Source of the DNA: an uncultured Schlesneria sp.
GTDB taxonomy: Bacteria; Planctomycetota; Planctomycetia; Planctomycetales; Planctomycetaceae
Direction: 5' to 3'
Length of the DNA stretch: 64,000 nt
Assembly (NCBI GenBank): GCA_903904835.1
Contig: CAIVEI010000054.1
Coordinates: 23,408-87,407 of the forward strand
This document shows, piece by piece, positions 18,301-27,775 of this stretch. Position 1 is the first letter of the stretch. Each line of letters opens with the position of its first letter. The position numbers and the translations under genes were made by a program. The notes under the pieces were generated by a model. It was given only the letters and a program-made list of their open reading frames with translations. It had not been told where the DNA came from and made no database searches.

Positions 18301-18420
18301 CAGCAATTCGCCAAGTTCCAGTCCGACGCACCAAGTTGCAGTAATTGCGGTGCCATCACGGTCCGCAATGGAAATTGCTATCTCTGTCACAACTGTGGTA
18401 CCAGCCACGGCTGTAGCTGA
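15328..18420 (+). CDS. nrdJ: Adenosylcobalamin-dependent (class II) ribonucleoside-diphosphate reductase
   Basis: 1030 residues; GAGGAG at 15317-15322 serves the adjacent ATGs at 15328 and 15331. The enzyme reduces ribonucleotides to deoxyribonucleotides by a B12-generated thiyl radical. The catalytic barrel shows [20 protein letters not shown] around residues 405-425, and an early ASACFI Cys near 200 is a likely redox partner. A TSCPD-type domain ([13 protein letters not shown] to FRWLG) covers about residues 780-880. Then comes an Asn/Gly/His-rich linker made of TNGH-like repeats (about 925-960) and a C-terminal tail with six cysteines in CxxC pairs, the expected shuttle for re-reduction. 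There is no small-subunit gene nearby, as expected for class II. A strong terminator follows. Confidence 0.93.
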   Translation: [1030 protein letters not shown]

Positions 18421-18488
18421 GAAACAATCGTAAGACTCTCCGACCGCGCCGACGGCTGATGGAACGGTACATGACGCGGAGTTCGGGA

Positions 18489-18530
18489 CGCCCCGGTTCA
18501 TTGGATATTGAACCGGGGCGTTTTCGTTTT
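18489..18530 (+). terminator. Intrinsic terminator after nrdJ
   Basis: CGCCCCGGTTCA (18489-18500) pairs perfectly over 12 bp with TGAACCGGGGCG (18509-18520) around an eight-base loop, followed by TTTTCGTTTT. It lies about 70 bases after the nrdJ stop. Confidence 0.9.
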
Positions 18531-18618
18531 GAAAGGGGAATCGCCAGCGATCCAGACGCACAGTCCCTTTCTTTTCGAGAGACTCCTTACGAAAATGGTC
18601 AAGAAAGGAGACTTCGTC

Positions 18619-20805
18619 ATGCAGGCACAAGCAAGTTCGGGACTGTGGGAACTTTTGATCTGGATCGTTACGGGAAGCAGCCTGATGGGCTTGCCACCCG
18701 GTGAAAGAGATCTGGCCCTTGTAAAGTCCGTTCCGCCACAAACCTTTGTCTATTTTGAATGGGCAGCGCGCAGCAACGGTGTCGCCGGGGCTCCGGGGGT
18801 CGATGGATTCGCAGCCGACCTGGAAATTCGGCAGTTCTTTCAGTTGCTCGATGCCGCGCTGACAAAAGTCCAAGAGGTCAATCAGGGCTCTGAAGACGAT
18901 GTCGAGTCGGGAACACTGTCTCGTTTGCGTCCACTGTTTCCGCGGTTGGTAAAGTTAATTTCTGCTCATCCAGGTTGTTTTTTTGCCGGTTTTGAACCCC
19001 CTCCACCAAATAATACCAATCTTCCGACGTGGCTTCGGATGCTGGCGGGGGTCCACGGCGGATTAATTCTCAGCAGTGGTGATGACACCGAAAACTTATG
19101 GCGGAGTCTTAATCAATCGCTGGAATCGATCCCAGAGTTCAAGTTCAACGAGAACTCGTTGACCCAATCGATTCCTATCGCCGTTCCCGGCTACACACTT
19201 GTCATCCATCGTGAAGGTCCGCGCATTATCTTCGCTCTTGGTGATGGAACCCTTGCGCGAATTACGGAAGGATTGTCAGGTCGACCACCAGGCCTTGATT
19301 CGAACCCGACGTTTCGAAAGTCACTCGAACGTGTCAGTGTTCCGCGAATCGGGACCGTTGGTTGGGTGGATGGCAAAGGACTTGTTTCAAGCATTACGGC
19401 AGCTCTTGGACCGGTCGGGTTCCTGGTCAGACCCATTCTGACAATGACGGGTGTCGATGCCATCGACCACATCGTTCAGGTGTCGGGCGTCGATAATGGC
19501 GAGATGATGCAGCGGACTTTTGTTGCCACGGGAGGACGAACCGATGGAGTCATGGTGTTGGCCGCCGGGTCACCAATCCAGGCCCAACAGTTTGCGCATG
19601 TTCCCGCGGACGCTGACCTCGTTCTCGCGACCAGCATCAGTCTTAGAGGCATTTTTCAGGAATCGAGACGGTTGCTGCAGAGTGTCCAGCCATTATCCGT
19701 TCGAGTTTTTGACGAGGCGGTCAAACAATTGGAATCCGAGCTTGAGCTGAAAATTGTCGAGGATGTTCTGCCAGCGTTTGGTGACGTCTTAGTCGCGTTC
19801 GATTCGCCATCTGCCGGAGGTTTGATCGCAACGAGCCTCGTTGTCAGCCTTGAAGTCCGGGATGGTAAAAAAGCTGCAGTGGTTTTCGATCGTTTGATGA
19901 AACTAATCGAACAATCGTTGTCTGCTGAACACTCGGAAATGGACTATGGCGAATCGGTATCATTGCGTCACCAATCGTTTCTCAATCACTCGATTTTTTA
20001 TGTGAATACGTCTGGAGCAAGTTATCCGGGACGCATTTCCATCACTCCGACATTCTGTTTATCGGAAAAACATCTGATGTTCGCTGTTCATCCTCAGGCA
20101 ATGAAGGCCCAATTGCGTCATTTACAGTCGAATCGTCCCGGGTTCGACAAGCAGGCGAGTAGCAAGGTTGCGGTTCCTGCCGGCGAGACCTTGTCATACG
20201 CTTATTTAAACGGACCTCGTGCCAGCAATCTTGTCGGCTCTCTCTTACCCTATTTAGGACATGTGTTTCTTAACCGCATGGAGGAAGAGGGGATATCGAT
20301 GGATTCCTATTCTCTTCCTTCGACTGCAGCAATTTCACCTTATTTCGGTGACTCCACGGCCGTCATCACGAGACAGAAAGATGGGGTCCTGATCGAAGCT
20401 CGAAACGCGCCGCCTGTCCTGGTCGGACTGACATTATTGTCATTGTACCGGAATTGGTCTGCCACGGAATTCGAGCTGCTCGACGCTTTTCGAAAACGAA
20501 AAGCCGATGGGTCTCAACAAGCACAACTCGGTCCTGCCGAAAACGCTGTGGTCATCCCGGCTGCTGCAGAGAAAAAGGATAACGAGGGAGCCAAGGAAAA
20601 GGCGAAGGCCAATCCTCCATTGGAGCGCAAGCTGGCACCGCTGCTTTTGAAAGCACTTGTTCCAGATGGAATGCAACAGTTAATACCCGAATCGGCGTTG
20701 AAGAAACTTGAAGAGGGTCCATCACCGGCAGCAATTCAGCGCCGCGAAGAAGCTCGACGATTAAGGGAAGAACGTCGACAAAAACGCCTGAATCCCCCTC
20801 GTTAA
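18619..20805 (+). CDS. Large protein of unknown function, predicted exported
   Basis: 728 residues from the ATG at 18619, which has AAAGGAGA about eight bases upstream; earlier in-frame starts have no RBS and overlap the nrdJ terminator. The N terminus has a hydrophobic stretch (residues about 8-22) that could be a signal peptide or anchor. The rest is a long mixed alpha/beta protein with several weakly repeated LVLATSISL-like and VGWVDGKG-like strands, faintly like DUF3352-type proteins, but I do not assign a family. The C terminus is a strongly basic Arg/Glu helix (RREEARRLREERRQKR). Its stop codon abuts the stop of the convergent membrane-protein gene with no base between. Confidence 0.6.
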   Translation: MQAQASSGLWELLIWIVTGSSLMGLPPGERDLALVKSVPPQTFVYFEWAARSNGVAGAPGVDGFAADLEIRQFFQLLDAALTKVQEVNQGSEDDVESGTLSRLRPLFPRLVKLISAHPGCFFAGFEPPPPNNTNLPTWLRMLAGVHGGLILSSGDDTENLWRSLNQSLESIPEFKFNENSLTQSIPIAVPGYTLVIHREGPRIIFALGDGTLARITEGLSGRPPGLDSNPTFRKSLERVSVPRIGTVGWVDGKGLVSSITAALGPVGFLVRPILTMTGVDAIDHIVQVSGVDNGEMMQRTFVATGGRTDGVMVLAAGSPIQAQQFAHVPADADLVLATSISLRGIFQESRRLLQSVQPLSVRVFDEAVKQLESELELKIVEDVLPAFGDVLVAFDSPSAGGLIATSLVVSLEVRDGKKAAVVFDRLMKLIEQSLSAEHSEMDYGESVSLRHQSFLNHSIFYVNTSGASYPGRISITPTFCLSEKHLMFAVHPQAMKAQLRHLQSNRPGFDKQASSKVAVPAGETLSYAYLNGPRASNLVGSLLPYLGHVFLNRMEEEGISMDSYSLPSTAAISPYFGDSTAVITRQKDGVLIEARNAPPVLVGLTLLSLYRNWSATEFELLDAFRKRKADGSQQAQLGPAENAVVIPAAAEKKDNEGAKEKAKANPPLERKLAPLLLKALVPDGMQQLIPESALKKLEEGPSPAAIQRREEARRLREERRQKRLNPPR

Positions 20806-23097
20806 TCAATCGAGTATGGGAAATACCTGGCCGGTGATGTCTTCCGGTTTGCGATTTCCCGTTGTGAAAAGACTGGGACCGAGCAACCCGAGTCGCTGCA
20901 AATCGGCGAAGCGTTCGGGTTGAACAAATTCGCTGTAGCCATAACTGCCCGGTTCGCGGTATCGACGGATTTCAGACCAGTTTACGTCGATATGAGTAAT
21001 CCCCAGTTGGCGAAACCGCGAACGAATTTCCTGGACATCGCGTAAATGGTCGCCGCCCGACCCTGGCTCGGCACACAATTCTTCGAACAACGAGCGATCG
21101 AAAACCGTGTTGTAAATGTAGGGATAACGGGCATGAAACATCCCTGCATCGCCGACGCAAAGCACCTTTGAATCTGGTGGAAGATGTCCCGTTTCGAATT
21201 CCTGGTTCAACCATTTGATTCGGGGGGAAGCCGCAATCTCACGGGCCGAAATCAAATCGAGACGACCCGCATTAAAACCGCCGATGAACATCATCACCTC
21301 GGCGTTATAGAAAATCGAAGCGACAATCATTGTTCCACAGCACCATTTCCAAATGGTCAACCCTTGAACCGTCTTGGAGTCTGATGCCAGAAATTTAGGC
21401 CAACATGCACCGACCCCAGCCAACAACGAGACGGCTGAAAACATGGGAACGTAAAACCGGTCAATGTGGTGCGTGAAAAGAAACCAGTTGGCAAACTGCC
21501 AACAAACATACAACCACGTCAGGCCGATCACCGTTTGCTGAAGGGATCTGCGAACAGGAACGACTGTTTCTCGATCGCGTCGTCGAAGCCACAATACCAG
21601 CGACAGCGGAGCCAACCCAAACATCAGCGGGCTATGCCAGTCGTTATTGGCCGTCACATCAGTCAATTTTGTTGACGCGTCACTCAGTCGTTGATTCCAA
21701 CCAGAATAAGTCTTTGCAGCATGTCCATTACGCCATTTAGTGTCCAGCGTCTCGTCACGATCCACGCCGCCGAAGATACGATAGGCAAGTGGATAAACAG
21801 GGTTACCCGTCCAAATGGCGTTCTTCAATAACCATGGCCCGACACTGGCCAGAACGCCCACGGAAAAAACTAACGAGACAATTAGCGTCCATCGTAATCG
21901 GGCGCTATGAGCATGCCGGACAGCGGTCCAAATCAGTAGACATCCGACAGGAATTACGACTGAGATCAAGCCTGTATATTTACAGGCCATGGCGCTGCCC
22001 GCCAACATTCCCGTTACAAGTGCCAGCTTGATTGAGTTTTGTCGGAGTGGCGTACCACCAGAAGCAAATTGTTCCCGAAAGAGCAGCGCGGCAAATAATG
22101 CGGCGAGCAGATAACAAGCGAGTCCCCCTTCCGCATAGGCGATAATTGAAATGCGATACGTCCAGGGTGACGTGAGATAAACCAGGGCGGCCATCGTGCC
22201 GACTTCTGCTGAGAACCACCTTCGCCCCGCCGCGAACAAGCCGACTGCAGTGAGTGGTGCGAATCCCGCAATCGCCGCCTGACCAGCAAGCGATCCCCAT
22301 TGCCAGTCACCGTAAAGAATCATTCCTGCCAGAATCAGCATCTCGGTCAGAAATGGAAAATTTGTGTAAACGTTATGAGGCAATCGAGCGATTTGTCCTT
22401 GCTGGAACCACTCCTTGGGGCCGCCAAGGTGATATTCGATGACATCAAAGTCTGTTTGCGGCGACATTGCCCCCAGCAGTTGCACCGACACAAACGGGAC
22501 AAGAATGGCGATCGCGATCCAACCCCAACGTGGCATGTCATTTGATGAATCATCTTCCGTGTAATCAAGTTTTTGCTGTCGAAAGTGATACAGACTTTCG
22601 CCGATGAAACCAGCCACGAGTAATAAACCAAGTGGCCATCGATTCATGCAGCCACAAAGACCGAGGAACAACGTCGCTAATGAAACAATTGACAGTCCAA
22701 GGCAGGTCGAAAAAAAGAGGCGCTCGCAAGCGACAAAATCGAACTTGAAGCATCGAAGGGCGAGCGAACCAAGTCCCCATGCACCCATCCAGATCGCAAC
22801 GGCCGTCAGAAAAAACGGAACCCGCTGAAGTAAAAAGAACCAGCTCCAGGGAGCAGCCCCCTGAAGAATCGGTGGATCGACGATGTCCAGGAAATCAAAC
22901 GGGATAGCGGGCCAGATCGCCCAGCGTTTTACGCCCGGATTATTTGGAAAACCAAAGCTCTGAAACCAGGCGAAGAATCCGACGATCCATAAGGCCGCAA
23001 CGCCAGAATATGCAAAATCCTTGGGGAGGCGTCGCCCCATTGGGGTCGAATAATTCGACCCCAGCGAACGAGATATACGACCCGAACTCCGAGTCAT
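20806..23097 (-). CDS. GT-C-type polytopic membrane protein (glycosyltransferase-like)
   Basis: 763 residues with about a dozen hydrophobic segments from residue 30 to about 600 and a soluble C-terminal domain of about 150 residues. An early periplasmic loop contains SPQTDFDVIEYHLGGPKEWF near residue 212, where the Asp and Glu fit the acidic catalytic/metal motif of GT-C enzymes of the ArnT/PMT type. Such enzymes transfer sugars from polyprenyl-phosphate donors to lipids or proteins at the membrane. The donor and acceptor cannot be told. It lies 65 bases downstream of the sigma54 activator gene on the same strand and may share its transcript. Confidence 0.65.
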   Translation of the reverse strand: MTRSSGRISRSLGSNYSTPMGRRLPKDFAYSGVAALWIVGFFAWFQSFGFPNNPGVKRWAIWPAIPFDFLDIVDPPILQGAAPWSWFFLLQRVPFFLTAVAIWMGAWGLGSLALRCFKFDFVACERLFFSTCLGLSIVSLATLFLGLCGCMNRWPLGLLLVAGFIGESLYHFRQQKLDYTEDDSSNDMPRWGWIAIAILVPFVSVQLLGAMSPQTDFDVIEYHLGGPKEWFQQGQIARLPHNVYTNFPFLTEMLILAGMILYGDWQWGSLAGQAAIAGFAPLTAVGLFAAGRRWFSAEVGTMAALVYLTSPWTYRISIIAYAEGGLACYLLAALFAALLFREQFASGGTPLRQNSIKLALVTGMLAGSAMACKYTGLISVVIPVGCLLIWTAVRHAHSARLRWTLIVSLVFSVGVLASVGPWLLKNAIWTGNPVYPLAYRIFGGVDRDETLDTKWRNGHAAKTYSGWNQRLSDASTKLTDVTANNDWHSPLMFGLAPLSLVLWLRRRDRETVVPVRRSLQQTVIGLTWLYVCWQFANWFLFTHHIDRFYVPMFSAVSLLAGVGACWPKFLASDSKTVQGLTIWKWCCGTMIVASIFYNAEVMMFIGGFNAGRLDLISAREIAASPRIKWLNQEFETGHLPPDSKVLCVGDAGMFHARYPYIYNTVFDRSLFEELCAEPGSGGDHLRDVQEIRSRFRQLGITHIDVNWSEIRRYREPGSYGYSEFVQPERFADLQRLGLLGPSLFTTGNRKPEDITGQVFPILD

Positions 23098-23162
23098 GCT
23101 GGTCGACCAATGAAATTCGAGTTAGATCGAGACACGCTACGATGCACGTCGAAGATAGACCT

Positions 23163-25274
23163 CTATCGATTACGAGCAGGTCGTTCGACTTCGTACTTCT
23201 TCAGTTTTCGATCCAACGTGGAACGCTCGATTTCAAGGATGTGCGCGGCCTGTGACTTATTCCACTTGGTCCATTCCAAAGTCGCAAGAATATGCTCCTG
23301 CTCGATTATTTCGATTGGAACTGCACGATAGCCGCTATTTGTTGACGACGACGCAGATGGTGTATCGCTTCTACCCAAGGCTGACAGTTGGATATCAGCC
23401 GGAGCCAACGTATCGCCTGCACACAAAATGACAGCTCGTTCGATGGTGTTCTGCAATTCACGAACGTTACCCGGCCAGCCATAGTTTACTAGTGTTGACA
23501 TGGCGGATGGGAGAATGGTCGTTACGGAGCGACCGCACTTTTTCGAGAATCGCTGCATAAAATGCTTGGCGAGGATTGCGATATCAGTCCGGCGATCACG
23601 GAGCGGTTCAACGACAAGTTCCATCACCTGCAAGCGGAAGTAAAGATCTTTTCGGAATCGGCCCTGATCGACCGAGTTTTCAAGGTCGCGATTGGTTGCG
23701 GCCACGACGCGAACGTCGACCTTCACCTCAGCACCACCACCGACGCGTTCATAAGGATGACCTTCCAGAACCCGCAGGAACTTTGCTTGAATTGCGGGAC
23801 TCATTTCACCGACTTCATCCAGGAAGATTGTCCCGGTATGTGCCTGTTCGAATTTCCCGATCTTGCGTGTGACGGCACCGGTAAACGAGCCCTTTTCGTG
23901 ACCGAAAAGTTCACTTTCGAGCAGACTTTCGCTTAAGGCAGCACAGTTCATTGTCACAAAAGGGCCATCTGCTCGATTGCTGTGCTGGTGAATAGCACGC
24001 GCGACCAACTCTTTACCAACGCCACTTTCGCCACGGATGAGTACGGTCGCTCCGGTCGGGGCGATCCGCAAAATTCGCTCTCGAAGACGACGAATCGAAT
24101 CACTATCTCCGACAAGCTCTGTTTCGATAAGTAGCTGTTCCCTTAATTTCTTGTTTTCAATTTCAACACGTGACACGACCGCGGCCAGTCGGCTACGCTC
24201 TTTCAAGTTTTCCAGCGTCACAGCCAGTTGATCAGCAACTGCCAATGTGAATTCTGCATCCTCCGCCTTCAGACGATTGTCGGGATTTGTCGAGTAAAGC
24301 TGGATCATGCCAAGAAGCCGCTCGGATGTTCGAATCGGAGCACAAATGATACTCTCGACCCGCATTTCTTTGAGACTTTCGCTCGCACTAAACTCGCCAT
24401 CGGTTTTGATATCGTGAGCGACAACGGCAGCTCGTGATTCCAGGACAATGTTCGTTACGTAATCAGAAACTCTTTCGAACTGTCGCGACGAATCGAGAGA
24501 TTTGAACGCGACCAGTTCAAGGTTTCGATGATTATCGCGACTTGCATTTGAGTCATTAAACAACAGCACGGCGCCAATGTCGGCAGACGTTACGTTAAAT
24601 AAACCATCGAGAACGATTTCAGACAACCGTCGAACATCGGATTCTTCACCCATTTTTAAGCCGAGTTGCACTAAACGCTGAGCCTCGTGCCCTGCACGTC
24701 CACGTGCAATCTGCTGATTCGGTTCGATGTCAACAAACGGATTCACATAACAGTGATGAACGATCTCGGGATGAGTATCCGCAGACGATCGGCTTTCCGC
24801 TGAGGATCGACTCTCTGACGTCACCGGCTGAGGCGTTCGCACCGTCTCAGAACCGGCCCTCGCGATGGTATCCTCACTAGGATTGTAATCATCAGTCAAG
24901 TGCTTGTGCTTCGGAACGGAAGTCGATTTTGATTTTGGATTTAAACTAAAAACAATCGTCGTGTTTCCGATTTGGAACTCTCGCCCCTCGGTCAATTGGA
25001 CATCACCGGAAATCGGTTCGCCGTTAACTCGCGTTCCATTCCGGCTTCCCAAATCTCGAAGCTTCCAAATACCGCTGTCAAAGAATACTTCACAGTGACT
25101 ACGGCTGCAGATTTCATCGGGAATGACCAGACGATTAGTCGTCGCGCGACCGATCGTCGTGATCTGCCCTGAATGCAATGGAATTGATGTTCCCTCGGCA
25201 GGACCACTGCTAATCATGAGTTGCGCAGTCGTTTTAATGATAGCTGTGTCGGATTCGCGAGAAATCTTGTTCAT
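23163..25274 (-). CDS. FHA-GAF-AAA sigma54-dependent transcriptional activator
   Basis: 703 residues. An N-terminal FHA domain (about 16-105; [15 protein letters not shown] and [10 protein letters not shown]) binds phosphothreonine. A Ser/Thr-rich linker and a GAF domain follow (about 190-355; [20 protein letters not shown]). The AAA+ sigma54-interaction domain has Walker A GESGVGKE near 412 and a GSFTGA loop near 460 in place of the commoner [14 protein letters not shown] is Walker B, and [15 protein letters not shown] is sensor II. A Fis-type helix-turn-helix ([21 protein letters not shown]) ends the protein. It should activate RpoN promoters when its FHA/GAF inputs are set, probably by a Ser/Thr kinase. 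No receiver domain is present. Targets are unknown; the adjacent GT-C gene is one candidate. Confidence 0.92.
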   Translation of the reverse strand: MNKISRESDTAIIKTTAQLMISSGPAEGTSIPLHSGQITTIGRATTNRLVIPDEICSRSHCEVFFDSGIWKLRDLGSRNGTRVNGEPISGDVQLTEGREFQIGNTTIVFSLNPKSKSTSVPKHKHLTDDYNPSEDTIARAGSETVRTPQPVTSESRSSAESRSSADTHPEIVHHCYVNPFVDIEPNQQIARGRAGHEAQRLVQLGLKMGEESDVRRLSEIVLDGLFNVTSADIGAVLLFNDSNASRDNHRNLELVAFKSLDSSRQFERVSDYVTNIVLESRAAVVAHDIKTDGEFSASESLKEMRVESIICAPIRTSERLLGMIQLYSTNPDNRLKAEDAEFTLAVADQLAVTLENLKERSRLAAVVSRVEIENKKLREQLLIETELVGDSDSIRRLRERILRIAPTGATVLIRGESGVGKELVARAIHQHSNRADGPFVTMNCAALSESLLESELFGHEKGSFTGAVTRKIGKFEQAHTGTIFLDEVGEMSPAIQAKFLRVLEGHPYERVGGGAEVKVDVRVVAATNRDLENSVDQGRFRKDLYFRLQVMELVVEPLRDRRTDIAILAKHFMQRFSKKCGRSVTTILPSAMSTLVNYGWPGNVRELQNTIERAVILCAGDTLAPADIQLSALGRSDTPSASSSTNSGYRAVPIEIIEQEHILATLEWTKWNKSQAAHILEIERSTLDRKLKKYEVERPARNR

Positions 25275-26001
25275 AGCATATGCTTTCGCGAGGATGAAAA
25301 GTGGCGATTTTAACCGAGAATCTCGGAAGTGGTTGTTATTGGAAGTACAGAATGATACGTTTTGAAAACATGCATTTTCAAGTCTGAAAGTGCGAAATGG
25401 AGAAAAATTGGTTAAAAACTTCTACTGGATTTAAGAATTCTGAATGCCATTAATGTTGGAAAAGTTTGATTGTTTTCCCAAAGAAACGGCATTTTTCGTC
25501 TGTAATGGCGATCAAACTCCGAATCAGACGGCGGCAGAAATCATCGATTCTACGCCATTTTTCGCCTAAGCAAAATAACCCACGCGTGGATAATAATTTG
25601 CCAATCTCACGGAAGACGACGTACTTTGTTGCGTTAATCGAGGTCGTTTATGCGCATCACAAAGGTGCGTTTTATTGGCAGCAGCTTCTGAATGACGATT
25701 CAACTGTGTCCCCAGCGTGGGCTTCGACCGCATCTCGACAGGACGGCGAGGTATCCGCGTAAACATTTTCGCGGCGCTCGAAAAGACGGAAATAAGGATT
25801 CTACAGGATTTCCGGCTATTGTGAACAGTTATTGTTTCTTTGACGGGCCATGTGGCATCAAAATTTGTCCTGATTGTTGAAATGACAATCTCCAATTGCC
25901 ACGTTTAAGACCTTCTTCTAGTATCAGGCGATGTCGTCACCGATTTTTTTCGGGAAACAGGGAAGTTTCAGGCGAGCATACATGCCACAAGGAGGTGGTT
26001 C
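25275..26001. other. Intergenic region, 727 bp, AT-richer, no gene seen
   Basis: Between divergent genes, with no frame that looks coding. It holds a 16-base near-direct repeat (ACGSCATTTTTCGYCT at 25486-25501 and 25552-25567) and an AGTTTGAT/ATCAAACT inverted pair (25463-25470 and 25511-25518). These could be regulatory sites for either neighbour. I did not find a convincing sigma54 -24/-12 promoter. Confidence 0.5.
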
Positions 26002-26889
26002 ATGAAGTCAAATGGTGTCGCCACAATTTTGTTAATGATACCCGTGCTGACGGTCCCAGCACTCGCAATCTTCGGTATCCCGCAGTTTGCGCCTGTCGTT
26101 GCGTCCCCGATTGACGAAAGTCGAAATTCCGATCGTGAATCGCGCGGTGGAAATTCATCCCGGCATTCGCAAGATGATTTGTTTGACGAGATTGAAGGCT
26201 TCAATTCCGAACCAGAGATCAAGCCGGGTTCCACCACTTCACTTCGCAATCGGGGCACATCGAAACCTGCCCAACGCGAAAAAAGTCTGCGGCGGGTGGA
26301 TTCCGATTCAGTTAACACTTTGATTAGTGACCGGGAAAGAGGGTCGACATGGCCAAAAAGTCCGCGTCAGCCTTCATTTAAGGCATCCGACGAGTTGGCT
26401 GTGAGAGATCGTTCGTTCGACGGCGACGATTCAGAAGATGTTCCGCAACAAAAAGCATTGCCGCGACACCAGCGGCGATTATCCGCAGTTGCAAAATCGA
26501 ATGAAGAAATTCGTCAGGCAAGGGTCGATGATCCTGATCAGATTGTGACCCAGTCTGGATTCACCGACGAGGCTCAAATTCGAGGACAACCTCGGAATTC
26601 CAACGAAGAAAATCGAAAGCGGTCGAGCGAAAGCCTTGGATTAAAAAGCCGTGCTCCGGGGTCGGAACCTCTGACATGGGCCGCTGCGGTTGAACGTCTT
26701 AACGAATTTGACATTCGAAGTTTTCGGCTTGAGCCTGGTGACCGATCAGGTCAGTTCGTATTTATTTGCTCATATACTTCACCCGATACTCCTACTGTTT
26801 CGTACCGATTCGAAGCCGGAGCGGACCAGCCGTTGGAGGCGGTGGAAAAAGTCATCGAGCAAATCGTCGAATGGCGGCGTCATCGATGA
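26002..26889 (+). CDS. Exported protein of unknown function
   Basis: 295 residues from the ATG at 26002, preceded by a near-perfect AAGGAGG. Residues 5-33 form a signal peptide or anchor (TILLMIPVLTVPALAIFG, then FAPVVASP). The middle 170 residues are very polar and Arg/Ser/Asp-rich with no predicted fold. A small conserved-looking domain occupies the last 75 residues (LTWAAAVERLNEFDIRSFRL to VEKVIEQIVEWR), with alternating strands typical of a compact alpha/beta domain. The stop overlaps an ATG of the ScpB frame (ATGA), so the two may be co-translated. Confidence 0.6.
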   Translation: MKSNGVATILLMIPVLTVPALAIFGIPQFAPVVASPIDESRNSDRESRGGNSSRHSQDDLFDEIEGFNSEPEIKPGSTTSLRNRGTSKPAQREKSLRRVDSDSVNTLISDRERGSTWPKSPRQPSFKASDELAVRDRSFDGDDSEDVPQQKALPRHQRRLSAVAKSNEEIRQARVDDPDQIVTQSGFTDEAQIRGQPRNSNEENRKRSSESLGLKSRAPGSEPLTWAAAVERLNEFDIRSFRLEPGDRSGQFVFICSYTSPDTPTVSYRFEAGADQPLEAVEKVIEQIVEWRRHR

Positions 26890-27053
26890 TTTCCTCAATC
26901 TGGCCAGGGCGCACATTCGGAGCGTTCAAATCGGAATGGCAAGCCTCTTCTTATAATGGACACCGTTGGTCCTTTTTCGCGCGAAATCCACAGAATTCGC
27001 CCACAATCATCGTTGTGAACGGGACCCATGCCGACTGCGTACGAACAGCAAAG

Positions 27054-27626
27054 ATGGCCCGCATCGAAGCCGTGCTGCTTGTTTCGGACGTGGCCCTTTC
27101 TGCGAAACGGCTTGCACAACTTGCGACGCTGGCAGATGTCAGCGAAGCAAAACAACTCGTCGAAAAATTGAATTTCGCTTACGACCTCGATCGTTCTGCG
27201 TTTCGAATCGAACCTGTTGCCAGTGGATTCCGCCTCTTAACAAGGCCGGTATATTCATTCTGGCTGGGAAAACTGCATCAGCGTCAAGCGGAATTGCGAC
27301 TGACACCCCCTGCACTCGAGACGCTTGCCATCGTGGCATATCGTCAACCGATTACACGAGCCGACATCGAAAAGGTTCGGCGAGTGAATTGTACCGATAT
27401 GCTGAAGCATCTTATGGATCGGGGTCTTGTTCGGATCGGTGGCGAGGACGATTCGCTCGGTCGGCCTTTTCTTTACGAGACGACGCGGCAATTTCTCGAG
27501 CTGTTCGGTTTGCGAAGCCTGGATGCACTTCCGATGGCCGAGTCGCTGCGCAAACCCCGCGCAGCCCCGGTGATCTCGACCGACTCAGATGGCACAGAGT
27601 CCGATGCCAATGATTCTGCGGTTTAA
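27054..27626 (+). CDS. scpB: Segregation and condensation protein B
   Basis: 190 residues from the ATG at 27054, the start that matches the family (ARIEAVLLVSDVALS). An in-frame ATG at 26886, overlapping the preceding stop, would add 56 non-conserved residues. Two winged-helix domains are visible: residues 1-85, and 86-165 with LTPPALETLAIVAYRQPITRADIEKVR and the wing GRPFLYETTRQFLELFGL. ScpB forms a dimer that binds ScpA and SMC in chromosome condensation. No scpA or smc is in the window. A TATAAT-like hexamer at 26952-26957 could be a local promoter, though its -35 is poor. The Asp/Ser-rich tail is variable. Confidence 0.88.
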   Translation: MARIEAVLLVSDVALSAKRLAQLATLADVSEAKQLVEKLNFAYDLDRSAFRIEPVASGFRLLTRPVYSFWLGKLHQRQAELRLTPPALETLAIVAYRQPITRADIEKVRRVNCTDMLKHLMDRGLVRIGGEDDSLGRPFLYETTRQFLELFGLRSLDALPMAESLRKPRAAPVISTDSDGTESDANDSAV

Positions 27627-27775
27627 CGAACGCCACAGATACCAATTTGTGCGCGGGAATTGTATTTCGCGGCAAGGCTTGCGAGACTTGTTAAGTTCCG
27701 TCTCGCCGTCCGATATTCGGACCCAAAGAACATGTCCTGATTTGCACAGTCGTCAATGCGCGGAGCAACCAGCAA

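Noticed and set aside
18508..18618. Earlier in-frame start for the 728-residue unknown protein
   Set aside because: It lies in the nrdJ terminator with no RBS, whereas 18619 has AAAGGAGA at proper distance.
25466..25895. Open frames on both strands in the 25.3-26.0 kb gap
   Set aside because: No RBS, no recognisable domain and overlap each other; taken as chance frames.
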